NCBI GenBank assembly: GCA_020726505.1
Contig: JAHLEZ010000007.1
Coordinates: 1,116,001-1,180,000, forward strand
Source of the DNA: Leptodontidium sp. MPI-SDFR-AT-0119
Lineage: Eukaryota > Ascomycota > Leotiomycetes > Helotiales > Leptodontidiaceae
Direction: 5' to 3'
Length of the DNA stretch: 64,000 nt
Shown here piece after piece: positions 33,172-44,728 of the stretch. The notes beneath the pieces are model-generated. The model did no database searches and had not been told where the DNA came from. It worked only from the letters and a program-made list of their open reading frames with translations. The translations under genes were made by a program, and so were the position numbers. Numbering within the stretch: position 1 is the stretch's first letter; each line of letters begins with the position of its first letter.

Positions 33172-34697
33172 CTAGTTCAACATGAGTTCCAAGATGGCAC
33201 TGTTCCCCCTCGCTTCCGCATTCCCCTTCCATACTTTCACGATTTTGAGTTTCTCGTCCTCTTTCTTGGCCAAGAGCTCCCATTCTGTAAGAGTCCGCTC
33301 TTTGGCATTGTGCATCATCATCATATCAATGTCGGCATGATTGATAAACCATTCGCTGTCTTCGCCATACAAGTCTGGAGCAATCATGTCTTCGATAAGG
33401 ATTCGGGACTTCTTGTCCATGGCACCGACAATCATTCTCAAAACATTGGCACCAACGGAATCCGAGTGGTCATGCAACACTCGACGCATAAAATATACAT
33501 CAGCTCCTTTCACTGGTTGTGGTTCGAAAGCATTGTGTACCTGCCACTCAATCGGCAGTCCAGAATCCTTGTAGGTCAATTTTCCGAGAGATATGGGTCC
33601 ATCGAAGTCCTGGACAATGAATTTGAGCTGCTGGTTTGCTTTCGCAATGGCACCGGATACATGTCCACTGCCGCCACCGACATCAACGATGAGAGATCCG
33701 GAAGGAAGCTGCTCGAATGGATACAAAGCCATGCTGGATGCGTACGAGCCAGTGTGAGGCGTCATGCCTAGGGAAAATCGGCGGCCTCGATCTGGATCCA
33801 CCTGGTAGAAATAGTCGAAAGAATCAAGGTCGCCTGGACTCTGCTTAACTCCTCGATCAAAAGTGAGGCTCTCGACAGATGCACTTACTGTTCAAGGCTG
33901 TTGAAAATGCACTCTTTCCATTATCAATCTGGTATTTGTTATTTTTCATTGTCCTTGCCAGGGCTGAGGCTGCACAAAGTATATCATCGGAACTGTACTT
34001 TGTCAATTTTGAGCCAATCGACGTGGTTGAGAATCAAGTCCTACCATATTCCCATAAGGGCTTCAATTCCTGGTAGCTTCAGAACAGCTGAATTCGCGTT
34101 ATGAATATAGTGACCAGGTGAAACTTCCTGGAAAACAAAGCGTTGGGCCAAATAGCGAAGCGGGCGGCCTTGATACATGGTCAATATATGTGTGTCCTAA
34201 GTGTTGCCAAGTGCTTACTGATCAGTTCTGCGGATCCTCCGCTTTCTCTTTCTAAGTCTGCCAAATTCGTAGGCTTTTGAGGGTCCGAAGACACCAGGCG
34301 ATGTAACTTGAGCTCAATGACAGTTTCAAGGACAGCAGGAAATGTGTGTCCACCTGTTGACTGCATCAACCACTGTATTACCACAAAATCGAAATTAGAT
34401 AAGTTCTAAGGCTAACATATAAGAGTAATGGGATACACTCCGGAAGTAAAAAATAATAATAATACATACATCTATAGGGCCCTGAACCAAAATTGTCAAT
34501 TTCTCACAAACTCTCACGATGCTCTGCCTTGGCTTCTCGCCAACTGGAGGCGCGAGAAGATCTTGTGGATCAATCGGCTTCAACGAAGGAGGCTTTCGGC
34601 CATTGTTCTCAAGCTCGACAAGCAAATCATCAATACTCTGGTTAAGAATTCGTCGTAAATCTTTGAAATCTTCGGTTTTGGATATAAGGGTAGCCAT
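33172..34697 (-). CDS. S-adenosylmethionine-dependent O-methyltransferase
   Basis: Methyltransf_2-type enzyme that methylates phenolic hydroxyls. Start at 34697 (MATLISKTEDF); five exons join in frame: 34470-34697, 34219-34372, 34045-34168, 33889-33992 and about 33848-33172, near 428 residues. The last intron is very short (about 37-40 bp) with two possible acceptors three bases apart. An N-terminal dimerisation domain is followed by the SAM-binding motif IVDVGGGSGHVSGA, the Asp-rich VQDFDGP loop, the LHDHSD segment with the catalytic His, and C-terminal HADIDMMMMHNAKERT. Intact, unlike several neighbours. A phenolic alkylresorcinol from the type III PKS is a natural acceptor, but no acceptor is shown by sequence. 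Confidence 0.88.
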
Positions 34698-35463
34698 AAT
34701 GTTCGATGACAGTATGTGATTCGAATTGAGCACTGGGCAGGTTAGACGGGAGGGAATTAATATTGTATAATCAGCAGGACATTAATACACTCATCAGGCA
34801 ATGAATACGATAGGGGGAGCTCGGGCTACGAACCGGTCACAAAGTTTGGTTCTGAAGAGGGGGTGGCTACTGCATGTTCTGGGGGGATTTGGAAGTTTAA
34901 CGAGTCAGTGAAATTGTTGTTATCAGGTGAAGTCAAAAGGCGAAACTTAGATAGATATATACTTTGTGAACAACACAAACCAGCTTCGGAAGTGACTTTC
35001 CGGTTGAAAGTAAGAAGTACTCGACTGGAAGAGATCTCATAATGTAAGTTTTAAGAATTGAATATGCTGTTACAACTGAGAGGTGAACAGTGATGCCGGT
35101 AATGCCGGATAGATATTGCAGAGTTGCGGTGAGGATTATTATGATTGTTATGGTAGTAGGGGGGAATTTGCAGCAGCTTTGGATTCCAAAATGGAGTCCT
35201 CCACTTGAATACGATCATGTTGGTACTGCACGAAAACCGAGTGTGATGTGTTCATTGTTTAATTCCACCAGGGCTTTCACCAAATGTGCTCTTTTTTCTT
35301 TTTGGTTCTGTAACTTGTGACTTGCAGCAACGAACCCGTGATAATATAAATTAAGCTGACATCAGCAGCGTTGTGAAACTAATGACACTTCATCTATCTT
35401 GCGCACTTGTGTCCGTCAGTCATCAGCACGACGGCAGAACTTCATTTGCTTAGAAAACACCAA
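34698..35463. promoter_or_regulatory. O-methyltransferase upstream region
   Basis: Carries the methyltransferase promoter and the 3' end of the prenyltransferase gene. No further gene or clear motif seen. Confidence 0.4.
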
Positions 35464-36441
35464 CTAGATATTTGGATCTGCGACCATCATCTCCTTCACT
35501 GTGTCCATGAAATTCCCACAATAGCCCTTCTCAGCTTTCATATACTTCTTCCCACCTTTTCCAAACCCCCAAGCAATAGTTATTAACTCCTCTCGATCAT
35601 AATCCGGCGCGTGATCAAGAAAGAATCTCACTCTTTCATCACTTATCACCGGAAGGTCCTCTCTTAGCAACTTTGTAGCGTAAAATCCCGACCTTCCTAT
35701 GTCACCAGTTTCAAGGCTCAGCGTGACTGCGAACGCAAAACTGCCGTCCTTTGCGCTTGAATATCTAGCAATCTCCTTTACTTCTGCCTCGTCAATCGGC
35801 TCACAGCCCGCCATCGCAAGCAGCCCATCGGCTTGCTTCTTATCGAGTGGTCCTGGTGCCCGCCAATAGATATTGATAGTCCCGGACCGCCAATCAACAG
35901 CAAGAGTCCTGATCCTGTCAAGACCATGCTTTTTGAATTCGGGCAAGTGACGACGAATCGAATTTGGAACGAAATCGAGATCAAGAACATCACCAATTTG
36001 ACGCGTATGGCCCAGGAGCAGCCATATTTTTTCGAGTCCAGTTGAAGCGGAGAAATCGCAGACTTGTTGTGCACCGTTGATTGCCATAGTCCAGGCTTGC
36101 ATCAAATCAGTCAAAGGGCTAGGTTTGATGTGATTTGCTTTGATGGCAATGGTGATGGTGTCAACGGATTTCATTTGGAAACTGCGATAGTTGAGAATAG
36201 AACCCTTAGAGGTGACTCGCCATCCTACTGGAGAGTCGTTGAAAAGACGGCCATATGTTTTCAATACCTCCTCTGTTGCCGATGCCGAAAAAGGAGCATT
36301 GAGAAGTTTGCAAAATCCTTCGATCTCTCCTCGAAATCGGGAAGCTGAGAAAACTGAGGGATCTACGGCAGTGATCGTGTTGTCACTCACGTCCTTTCGG
36401 AATTGAGGACTTGACGAGATTGGAAGATTTGCCACAGACAT
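35464..36441 (-). CDS. ABBA-fold aromatic prenyltransferase (CloQ/NphB/Orf2 type)
   Basis: Soluble, Mg-independent enzyme that transfers a dimethylallyl or longer prenyl group to an aromatic ring. Single exon, 325 residues, typical length for the family, no breaks. Conserved segments include RFRGEIEGFCKLLNAPF near the N-terminus, the WRVTSKGSILNYRSF strand, VDWRSGTINIYWRAPGPL, and the C-terminal LITIAWGFGKGGKKYMKAEK region; paired basic residues on successive strands fit diphosphate binding. Few fungal members are known; those described from Aspergillus, Botrytis and Sclerotinia prenylate dihydroxynaphthalene in vitro. This family is distinct from the DMATS indole prenyltransferases that are usual in fungi. 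In this cluster the likely acceptor is the resorcinol ring made by the type III PKS (inference). Confidence 0.88.
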   Translation of the reverse strand: MSVANLPISSSPQFRKDVSDNTITAVDPSVFSASRFRGEIEGFCKLLNAPFSASATEEVLKTYGRLFNDSPVGWRVTSKGSILNYRSFQMKSVDTITIAIKANHIKPSPLTDLMQAWTMAINGAQQVCDFSASTGLEKIWLLLGHTRQIGDVLDLDFVPNSIRRHLPEFKKHGLDRIRTLAVDWRSGTINIYWRAPGPLDKKQADGLLAMAGCEPIDEAEVKEIARYSSAKDGSFAFAVTLSLETGDIGRSGFYATKLLREDLPVISDERVRFFLDHAPDYDREELITIAWGFGKGGKKYMKAEKGYCGNFMDTVKEMMVADPNI

Positions 36442-37280
36442 TGTGCAGTGAGGACTAGAAGGGTTTAAAGTTCAGAGTATAGAATGGGAGTTGTCTTCAA
36501 ATTGTGTGTTGTCTACTTGAGAATGAGATCGACGATGGCAAAGATAGTCCTAAGTCGGGTAATGGAGAAATATAACAGAGGATTAGAGTTCCTGCTAAAT
36601 TCTACGTCCGAGTTCCAATTGAGAGCTTTCGGAAACTCTGGACTTCGAGGGGGGAAATATCCTTGAACTTTCCAGCTATACGAACAGTATGTGTCTATTA
36701 GTTGACGAGGCTTATCTTCTGTTTTGAGCAAGCTTTAAACAGCTAGGAGAGAACCCAGGGATACTAACCAGTGGCAAATATGACTCACTTTCATACTTCT
36801 CAATTAACTTCAAACCATACACTGAGCATACCTGCAATACCCAGTCAGCTTTATTCGTAGATTATGCTGCCGTATTGCCAACAGTAATATGCATTAAATT
36901 TAAACTTCAAGTCTTCAACAAACTCATATCAGGATTCGAAAGGTTTCGTTCATATAATTCTGGACTTTACAGGTTGCAAACTCTAAATACTAATCCTTGT
37001 TCCAGGTCCGCAAATCTTTTATAACTTCAGTCATGCATCGGCCGATGGAGAACAAAGAGGGGTAGAGGGGTAGGAGGAGATGCTGGGGCGGGGAAACGCT
37101 CCGATAGAAACCTTTTACTCCACATACGTACTCTCAGTTATACATCTACTATTTAGAGGGGGGAGCACAAAGTAACGGTAGCAAGGATGTTCAGCCAGGT
37201 TCAACAAATACAAAGTGCGTCAAACTATTAGTTCCCCCTGTTCTCGTAACGAATCTTTACTAGCGACTCAGAACCCAGCT
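36442..37280. promoter_or_regulatory. Prenyltransferase upstream region
   Basis: About 0.84 kb between the prenyltransferase and the dioxygenase. No gene or distinctive motif found. Confidence 0.4.
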
Positions 37281-38343
37281 TCAGTTGCCCGAATCGAGGT
37301 CTGTCGCCCGTCTCACATCCCTAATGAATTTCCCAGCAAATGTTCCAGGACCAGCTCGGTGCATGACAATTCTGTGTAATCCCGTCAGTGTCTTTCCTTA
37401 CCACGCAGTTTCAACAACTCGCCTGTTATCCCACAGAATCATGTCTCCAGGACTCTTCCACCTCACACTAAGCTGGTACTTCTCCTGCTCGGCGTGCTTT
37501 GTCAATTTCTCCAACAGCTTTGCCAGCTCCTCAGTTTCCTCCGGTGGACCATCGATATGATGGATGTATGCGCCAAGATAAAGACTCTTCCTCCCCAATT
37601 CTTCGTGAAACTGAACAATTTTATGCTTCCCCATCGGAAATACTGTCGGGTCAGTATCTTTGAAGAGCTCCGAATCGCTGACCTTCTGCAAATGTTTCAA
37701 CGAGTGAGCTGCGACATAGTCTTTAGCTAGTAGTTCCTCCTTCAACCCTTCCTCGACTTCGCTAAGTTCGTCGAAAGCCGTTCTCATGTCGGTGAACTCA
37801 GTGTTGCCGCCATATCCAGGAGGAGGTAGCTGGTGGGCCTTGAGAATGGAGAATTTTGCGCGCACCGGATTGTAAGACAGGTCGGCATGAAAGTACGAGG
37901 TGAGTTTGGCGACATGAGCGCTAGCGGCGTTTGGCACCATCGGTTTACCAGTTGCAGCGTCGATGTTACTCAAATCAGCGAGCTCGGTGCTCACGTGAGT
38001 CTTCGTGCCTTTTGGAAGGAATTCTCGCATGTCGAAAAGATTATTCCCACATCGGCGGCTGAATTCAATGTGTCCGTCATTGTCAAGACCGGTGCTGCGG
38101 AATACAAGTACTCCATACTACGATCTGGTTAGATATTTCTGCCTCTTTCGGGTGTGGACAAACACAGATGATAACTTAACAGAGGAAAATAAAAGTTACT
38201 TTTGCAGACGCAGCCAAAATCCGTTTAAAGACGCTGTTGACAATAGGCTTGGAAAAGTCAAGTCCTGAAATCTCGGCGCCATATGTTGGGTGCAGCTCTC
38301 TGACCTCCAGTTCATCAAGTTCCTTGTCAATCGATCCAGGCAT
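37281..38343 (-). CDS. TauD/TfdA-family Fe(II)/2-oxoglutarate dioxygenase
   Basis: Oxidative tailoring or catabolic enzyme of the TauD/TfdA superfamily. Three exons: from MPGSIDKELDELEV at 38343, an exon starting YGVLVFRSTG after an 84-bp-class intron, and a short C-terminal exon. The iron ligands are the HAD triad in YFHADLSY and the distal His in IVMHRAGPGTF; the 2-oxoglutarate-binding Arg is in FIRDVRRAT. N-terminal ELHPTYGAEISGLDF is a typical start of 2,4-D/alpha-ketoglutarate dioxygenase-like fungal proteins. The last donor appears to be GTGGTA, a weak site, directly after ETA. The frame is intact. It is the last recognisable gene of the cluster on this side; cluster membership is inferred from orientation and spacing. 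Confidence 0.85.
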
Positions 38344-39040
38344 GCTGATAGTTAAGAGTCGTTGAGGGGAAAAGAAACCACTTCTTCTACAATATTCAAT
38401 TTATGCAGGAAATTTTTCTTGGGGAAGGTGATATCATTTACTCTTATCTGCTAAAGGTAAACTGCCTAATGATAGCATAGATTCGGAACTTTGTTGCCCC
38501 CTAGATCCGACATCGAAAGTATAACAGCATGGACTTCAACTTTCAGGGCTGGTGCAGCTGAAGCCCCCTTGCAAGGAACGGAGCCCGGAAGCTTCTTTTT
38601 GACTTTGTTCCCGTTACTAACGTGCGAAGTAACACCTGATATCGGAGACCGACAGAGTGCTCACAGTATAACGTTGGCGGGGAGAAGTATTATCGAACGC
38701 TTTGGGCTTGTGAAGCGCGAAAAGTAACAATAGCGGAGAACGTGTTGATCCTGCGGGTATTATTTATCTCTGTTTACATGTCAATAGACTGATTTAGACA
38801 AAACACATTCATAATTATGGCAGGTGCAAGGTTATACCTCCAGTTCGAAGCCCATATGTATGGGTTATTGGGCGATCGATCATCACGCGGCTCTACAGTA
38901 GGCGCGTGCAGGTGGAAACAGCGGCCGGTGGCCTGTAGGTAGCCGCAACAAGAACTTTACTAAAGCTCCTACTAGTATCACACGCAGGCTGCAGCCACGA
39001 GACGAACAATACAAAGCACAATCAACCCACAGCTAGCGAA
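38344..39040. promoter_or_regulatory. Dioxygenase upstream region
   Basis: Presumed promoter for the dioxygenase. No other gene seen. Confidence 0.4.
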
Positions 39041-39984
39041 ATGGTCGTGGTACGCAAATGGGGCGAGGACTACATCAAGCAGTCTCTCAAGCAAATTGAA
39101 TCAAACACTTAGCTCATTGGTGGCCTTGTGCTCCAACGACATCCCTATCCTTCAAATACAACCACCTGGAACGATGACAGTGATAATTCAAGCTACACGC
39201 TGACCGACGCCCCTGTCCTCTTTCTCGTCGCAACTACACCGCCCGACAGCCCTTACATCAAGCTGGTCCATGAGGCTGGCGATGCCTCTGCTGTCTAGTC
39301 TGTAGGGAATAATGCCTTTTGTAAAGTCAGATACATCGAGGAAGGAGTCACGCCTGAATCCGTCACCCTGAACTTTGTCCGAGATCAACGGCTCAGCTTC
39401 GAGATACCAAAAATTATATACCAGGCCTTCGGTAATGACCGATCCTACCTGTTTCTCCAGAGAGTCGTAGGTCGGACCCTAGACACCGCTTGGCCAAGTC
39501 TAAATGAATACTGGCAACGCCACTACGTGAACGCTGTGGTGAACGTTTGCAAGGAAATGACAGAGTGGAGAGGACATAGGCCCGGAGGTGTTGACGGTCA
39601 AAACATACCGAATACTACCTCGTCACGCCTCAAGGCAGCAACAAATTCAGCTCGGTAAATCTTGAAGCCGCATGTAAAGCGATGGGTATGGTCTGTTCAA
39701 ACGTCGTCTTCTTCCATGCTGATCTCGGACCTACAAATATTATTGTGCAGGATAAGCCGAGTTTAGCAAGGGTCGGGATAATTGACTTCGAAATTTCTGG
39801 TTACTTTCCTAAGGGGTGGATCAGGACCAAGTTTCGACTCTCCTCCGGGATAGACCTATTTGCTTCAGCAACAGATAACCAGACCTGGTGAAGAGCAGAA
39901 GTTCAAAGGGCGCTTGGAACAGCTGGATTTGAGGATTACGCACAGGCTTCGATGGAGTGGCGAGGATACGAACCCCAACCCTGA
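39041..39984 (+). pseudogene. Aminoglycoside-phosphotransferase (APH)-like kinase pseudogene
   Basis: A remnant of a fungal APH/choline-kinase-like gene. From the ATG at 39041 one can follow homologous sequence in pieces: FCKVRYIEEGVTPESV (N-lobe with the Lys strand), SYLFLQRVVGRTLD (hinge), the Brenner-type loop FFHADLGPTNIIV (catalytic Asp and Asn) and IIDFEISGYFPKGW (metal-binding Asp). The frame is broken by a TAG near 39110, a TAG near 39296, a frame change near 39650 ending in TAA, and a TGA near 39890; two of the stops fall at positions normally Trp (TGG to TAG or TGA). The product would be inactive. G:C to A:T transitions dominate, as expected from RIP or deamination. Confidence 0.8.
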
Positions 39985-42090
39985 AATTTGTTCACTTTCA
40001 TGTAGGCTGGTCACTGGTCACAGTTATAAGACAATCGATCTCACTATTACTGAATGAGTGTTTGTCGATTTAGAAGTCTAAAAAGCTTCTGCAGATTCCC
40101 TTGAAGGATTGCTAAACTTCAAAAACCTACAGCCCCATACGTCCGTCCTCAGCTTGTTCGATCCCTTCCAGGCTTAACCGATATTTCGAATGATCAGCTA
40201 GATACTATTAAATTCGGGCACTTAAACTCTCTATTTAATAGAGAGACTCCTTACCTTGTCCACATATCAAGCTGTAGTGGCAAGCCGGGCACCGCAAGTG
40301 CTTCCATCTGCCAACGCCCCTCGCACGTTTCCTTGCCTCGTCCCCCAAGTCCTTGGAGGAATAAGAATGAACAAAACTTAGCGTCTAAACAGCGAGCCTC
40401 TAGACGAAGGCCCAACCGAATTTTGAGGAGCTTTAAAATATATATAAGCAAAAACATACAACTGTCTGGTATTAGGAGGTCGGACGTCGGTTCAGCTCAG
40501 TTGTAAATAGTATGAGTGACGAATAATAGGAAATAAGTCACATATCTTCACATCAATACCTACGCAGTTCCCTGAGATTCTCTTTTCAAAAACGAATATC
40601 CTGTATTCATAGCGCAGCTTTCAAAGTGCTTAGGTCACAGGAGGACATATCTAGAGGGATGTTTATCTGTATGTTTTTGACGCTGGAGTATGATGCAGCC
40701 TCCTCCCCTTTCTTAGCTTTGCTAGCTCTGCTGACCTCGCTTGTCAGCTCCCGGTACGAAGTTCTTGCTTCTGTATACCTTAATTGAGTGTATTCAAAAC
40801 TATATTTCACTGAGGAAGTGCGAATCTCTAGAAAGAATCCGTCGGAGCAATTTGCGGAAACAAGATATTCAGCTCAGGTTCAAGGGGTGTGACAAAGATG
40901 GCATCTTGCGAAGACCTAAGGTAGAGATTTCCTTTTGAAATTTATTGGCTTTGATTCTAATGGGAATCGAGTTCTGGTATTTCTCGGTATTGATGTCGCC
41001 TCTAATAAAAATCTCTCCCCGTCTCGAGTCGTAGAGCAGGTATGGTGGACGCTAGTGAGAAGTGTTGACATTATCACGTGTTTAAACGCAACGAAGATTT
41101 GTCATTTCTCTTTGATAATTGCAAGACAATGAGCAAGACGTCACACATTGAAAGAACTTCAATTTCTCAGACCGCAATTCTGATCACAAGAAAAAGGATA
41201 CCTGTAAGCTGGGCATGGTATGAGACCCTGTTGCCAGCCATTGTTTGTCAGTTCTCCCCCTGTGCCTTAAGCGATGAATAATCACCTGCATTGCGGGGGC
41301 CTGCACTCGTGCCTAGCTGGACGCCATACTACATCGGGATTATGTTTCTTCCAATCATTCTCTCTCACCACTGCCGAAGGGAACCCTACCCGGCCTACAA
41401 AAAACCTCATCCCTCATCTTGAATCGGAATTGAAGTACCACAAGCCGCTTAGAGAAGCTGACTCAACCTATCTGCATGCCGAACATATTGGCGATGGGGT
41501 ATGTTGGTCAGGATGAGGCTCGCACCGTTGCCGTGGCGCTTCATGCAACCTTATTTCGCCATTCAAGAGGAGATCAAGTGCCACCGAATATTTTCTTGAC
41601 TTGCATAGAACGTCTCGTGGATCCGTAGTACAAAGTCCTGTGCGACCCACCTCTCGGCTCCATCTCTGCAGACGGTTGAGGGCGCCAGCGGAACTCTCAT
41701 CCAATACATTTCGTCCATCAAGTGTTGGGGACCGGTGACAGGAAGGAAATTGTCATTTAGATCGTCATTTTCCTGTATCACGAACTGGAAACTTGCCCCA
41801 GTGAGTCCACTCTGCCAAGTTATACCCCTCTTGCCGAGATGAAGAGGCATGCCATGCTCGAATACTCCCTGGCGGCTAGTGGCAAACGCCGAGCTTCGTC
41901 CCTGCAAACTCCAAGCAATTCCACATCCGTTTTCACGAGAACGTTAGGTCGAAGATGGGATCGAACTGTGGCTAAATGAAATGCAGAAGTATAAGTAGGA
42001 GGGAAAGTCGCCGTCAATTGAAGTCTTGCCAACCCTCTCAGACATCCAGACTTGCAACTCCAAGATCTTCCTTCCTCAACTCTTTCCAAG
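39985..42090. other. 2.1-kb region without recognisable gene
   Basis: Only short, mutually overlapping open frames. A minus-strand frame at 41563-41907 has a protein-like composition but no family motif, and may be another remnant. The last 100 bp are the isochorismatase promoter and leader. Confidence 0.4.
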
Positions 42091-43153
42091 ATGAAGTTCT
42101 CAACCGTCGTCGCCGCTTTGGCAGGAGCCGCAGCCGTTGAGGGTAAGCTGTTTGATATATTTCCCTACATTTGATTGGGTACTGACGATATGCAGGTACT
42201 GGTTTCACATTCGACCGTCTCAACAAGACCGACGCTGTAAGTCAATGTCAGCTCGGCAACTGCTACCAATCCAAACTGACCAGTTTTGAAAGGTCCTCCT
42301 CGTCGTCGATCACCAAATTGGACTTACCGAGTTGGTTCGCGACTTCGGTGTTGTCGAGTACAGAAACAACATTCTTGCTCACGCCGCTCTTGGCAATCTC
42401 TTCAACCTCCCAACCATTTTGACCACCTCTGCCGAGACTGGTATGCACCCACTTCAATGTTGGTTTATCAAAGTTACTAACCAAGACACAGGACCAAACG
42501 GTGCTTTGCCAAAGGAGATCATTGATGTAAGAGAACCCGCAATTTGCAAAAGACATTTACTGATACTCAACTAGATGCATCCAAATGCGCCATATATCAG
42601 TAAGAACCCACAATTTAATCCCAGCAAGGATATTCGAGCATATCTCAGGCAAGACCGTTCCAGCAATCAAGACTAACTCAGACCGCAGAGAGAAACGGTG
42701 AAGTCGATGCCTGGGACAACGCAGAGTTCCGAGCCGCCGTGAAGGCAACTGGAAAGAAGCAAGTCATCCTCGCCGGCATCGTCACCGAAGTCTGCACCTC
42801 ATTCCTCGCTCTGTCTCTCCGAGCTGAAGGATACGATGTCTGGGCCAACACCGACGCCTCTGGAACGTTCGACAACAAGATTGCCGCCGATGCCAACCGC
42901 CGAATGGAACAAGCCGGTGTCCATCTTTTGGGCATGTTTGGCATCGCCATGGATCTTATGCGTGACTGGCGCAACACCCCCGGTGCTGCTGAGGTCTTGC
43001 CGTTCCTTGATGTGTAAGTGATTGCAGCGGACGAAAGGAGACCATTGCTGATTAGAAAATAGCTACTTGCCAGCTTACTCGCTTGTTGCCCGAGCTCATG
43101 GCTATGCCATCACGAACGGTAGTTTGATTGATGGGGAGCAGCAAATTCTGTAA
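42091..43153 (+). CDS. Isochorismatase-family cysteine hydrolase with signal peptide
   Basis: Hydrolase of the isochorismatase-like fold. Six exons join in frame. The first encodes a hydrophobic leader MKFSTVVAALAGAAAVEG with an AxA-like cleavage zone, followed by TGFTFDRLNKTDA. The catalytic Asp is in VLLVVDHQIGLTEL, the catalytic Cys in AGIVTEVCTSFLAL, and a Lys follows the short exon HPNAPYI. The C-terminal part ends NGSLIDGEQQIL. Many introns are 45-90 bp. Most family members are cytosolic; a secretory leader is less usual and recalls the isochorismatase-type effectors of some plant pathogens, although substrate choice (isochorismate or other amide/vinyl ether) cannot be told from sequence. 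The gene is flanked by non-coding DNA on both sides. Confidence 0.85.
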
Positions 43154-44728
43154 AGCTTGAGTGAGGGAAAAGGGGGAGGATGATGGGTGAAGAACGGGAG
43201 ATATGAAGCGGATGAGAGTGGTTATGGTTGGGAAACGAGCCTTGTTCGGCTCGTTGGCAGCGAGAAAACAAAAGTCTGGTTTCCATTGGAGGAGTAAAAC
43301 CAACCTTAAAGGCAGATTATCAACCATGTACTGTACTGGCTCAAGAAAAATGCAATTGGTGACTTGGGATGCATCTTTTCAATTTCCGCCAGTACGATAA
43401 CCAAGACAGCCAGTCTTGGTTGTCTTGAACCTCCATGTTGAGCCCTAACGCTAAGTTGAATGAAATGTTCAAATATCAAACAGTGCCTTCCCTCAAAGTT
43501 TCCTAATAGTGTTCCTACTTTACTAAAAAATGGCTTCCTCATATTCGACTTCTTCCACGACCCACGACCCACACCCCCTCATCTCCATAGTCGCCGACAT
43601 CACCAACTCCAATCGTCCCGCCGAGCAGAAGTCCAGCAGCCACTTGCACGAGAGGGTTATTGGCAATCTTCAGCGCCGTGTTTCCAACTTGTAGAGCACT
43701 CTTCCAGAAAGCAGTTGCCGAGTCATCTTCTTCGACTTGTCCAGCTGCCGCTTTATTCCGAGTCCCTCCTAGGACGGAGGATGTGTGTGTAGCTGCGAGA
43801 AGAGGAGGAGTGTGTTGATCTTCATGTTTGATAGCTTGTAGTATGTGATGAAGTCTCTGAAGTAGGTTTCTTTGAATACTGGTTCAAAAAGGGAAGTGAG
43901 AGGTTGAAGTGGAGTAAGTGGAGGTTGAGTGATACTCTAGGTTGAACTGACAGACTGAAGGATAGAAGTCAGGATACACTGCTGATACTTATACTTCGTC
44001 GTGACACCACAGTTGCGAAATACCTATTTCCACTGATGTGGTTTCCAGGCCCAAAGTTGGCAGTGTTCTGATGCACAGCCTTCCTGAGAGATATGTGATT
44101 GATAGCAAACGCGGATAAAAACGACACTCCTGAGAGCTGAGAACTGCCTCACGAAGAGTCTACCTCACTCCCAACAAGAACGAGGCTGAAATTGAGCGAA
44201 TCGAACTTTATCACAGCGGGGTAGTACATATCTTATCTTTTGGATGCTAGAAAACCAACTGTTCATTGGTTCAACGATCTTGGCAGAAGGGCGGCTGCCA
44301 CATATTACAGCCATCGGTGGCTTGATTCGGAATTCTGTTTAGTGCACGCGTGCTACCGAGCCGCTCACATTCCACCACATTGGGCTCTAGAACGACGCCA
44401 GAGGGGAGTGACACTTTGAAATCAAGAACATTTGAGTTTGGCTGAATTTGAGTTAACTGTAAGTCTTCTACAACATTTCGATAAGGTAGGTATGGGAGAG
44501 GAGGAAAGTAACCTAGCACTTCCACAATATGGCAATGCTGATTTGGCGCAGCTTCACCTCGCCACCACAAGCAAGTGGTACGTATACGTCCATTGAAATC
44601 ATCCAATGTAGTTGGCAGCCCTTCAATCCATTTGGCACATGAAGCTGCGATCGAATATCAGATAGGAACTCGTACAAAACACTACATTAGCTATCCTTCA
44701 ATTCCCCAAGCGTCATTAAACATGTCAA
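43154..44728. other. 1.6-kb region without convincing gene
   Basis: A minus-strand open frame ending near 43539 contains a hydrophobic Gly-rich stretch (VQVAAGLLLGGTIGVG), but lacks a start in frame; it was not accepted. Otherwise nothing recognisable. Confidence 0.35.

Noticed and set aside
41563..41907. Minus-strand frame that looks protein-like
   Set aside because: No domain recognised and bounded by stops; at best a remnant, so not listed as a gene.
43539..43835. Minus-strand frame with a Gly-rich hydrophobic stretch
   Set aside because: No ATG in frame and no convincing intron to supply one; composition could be chance.
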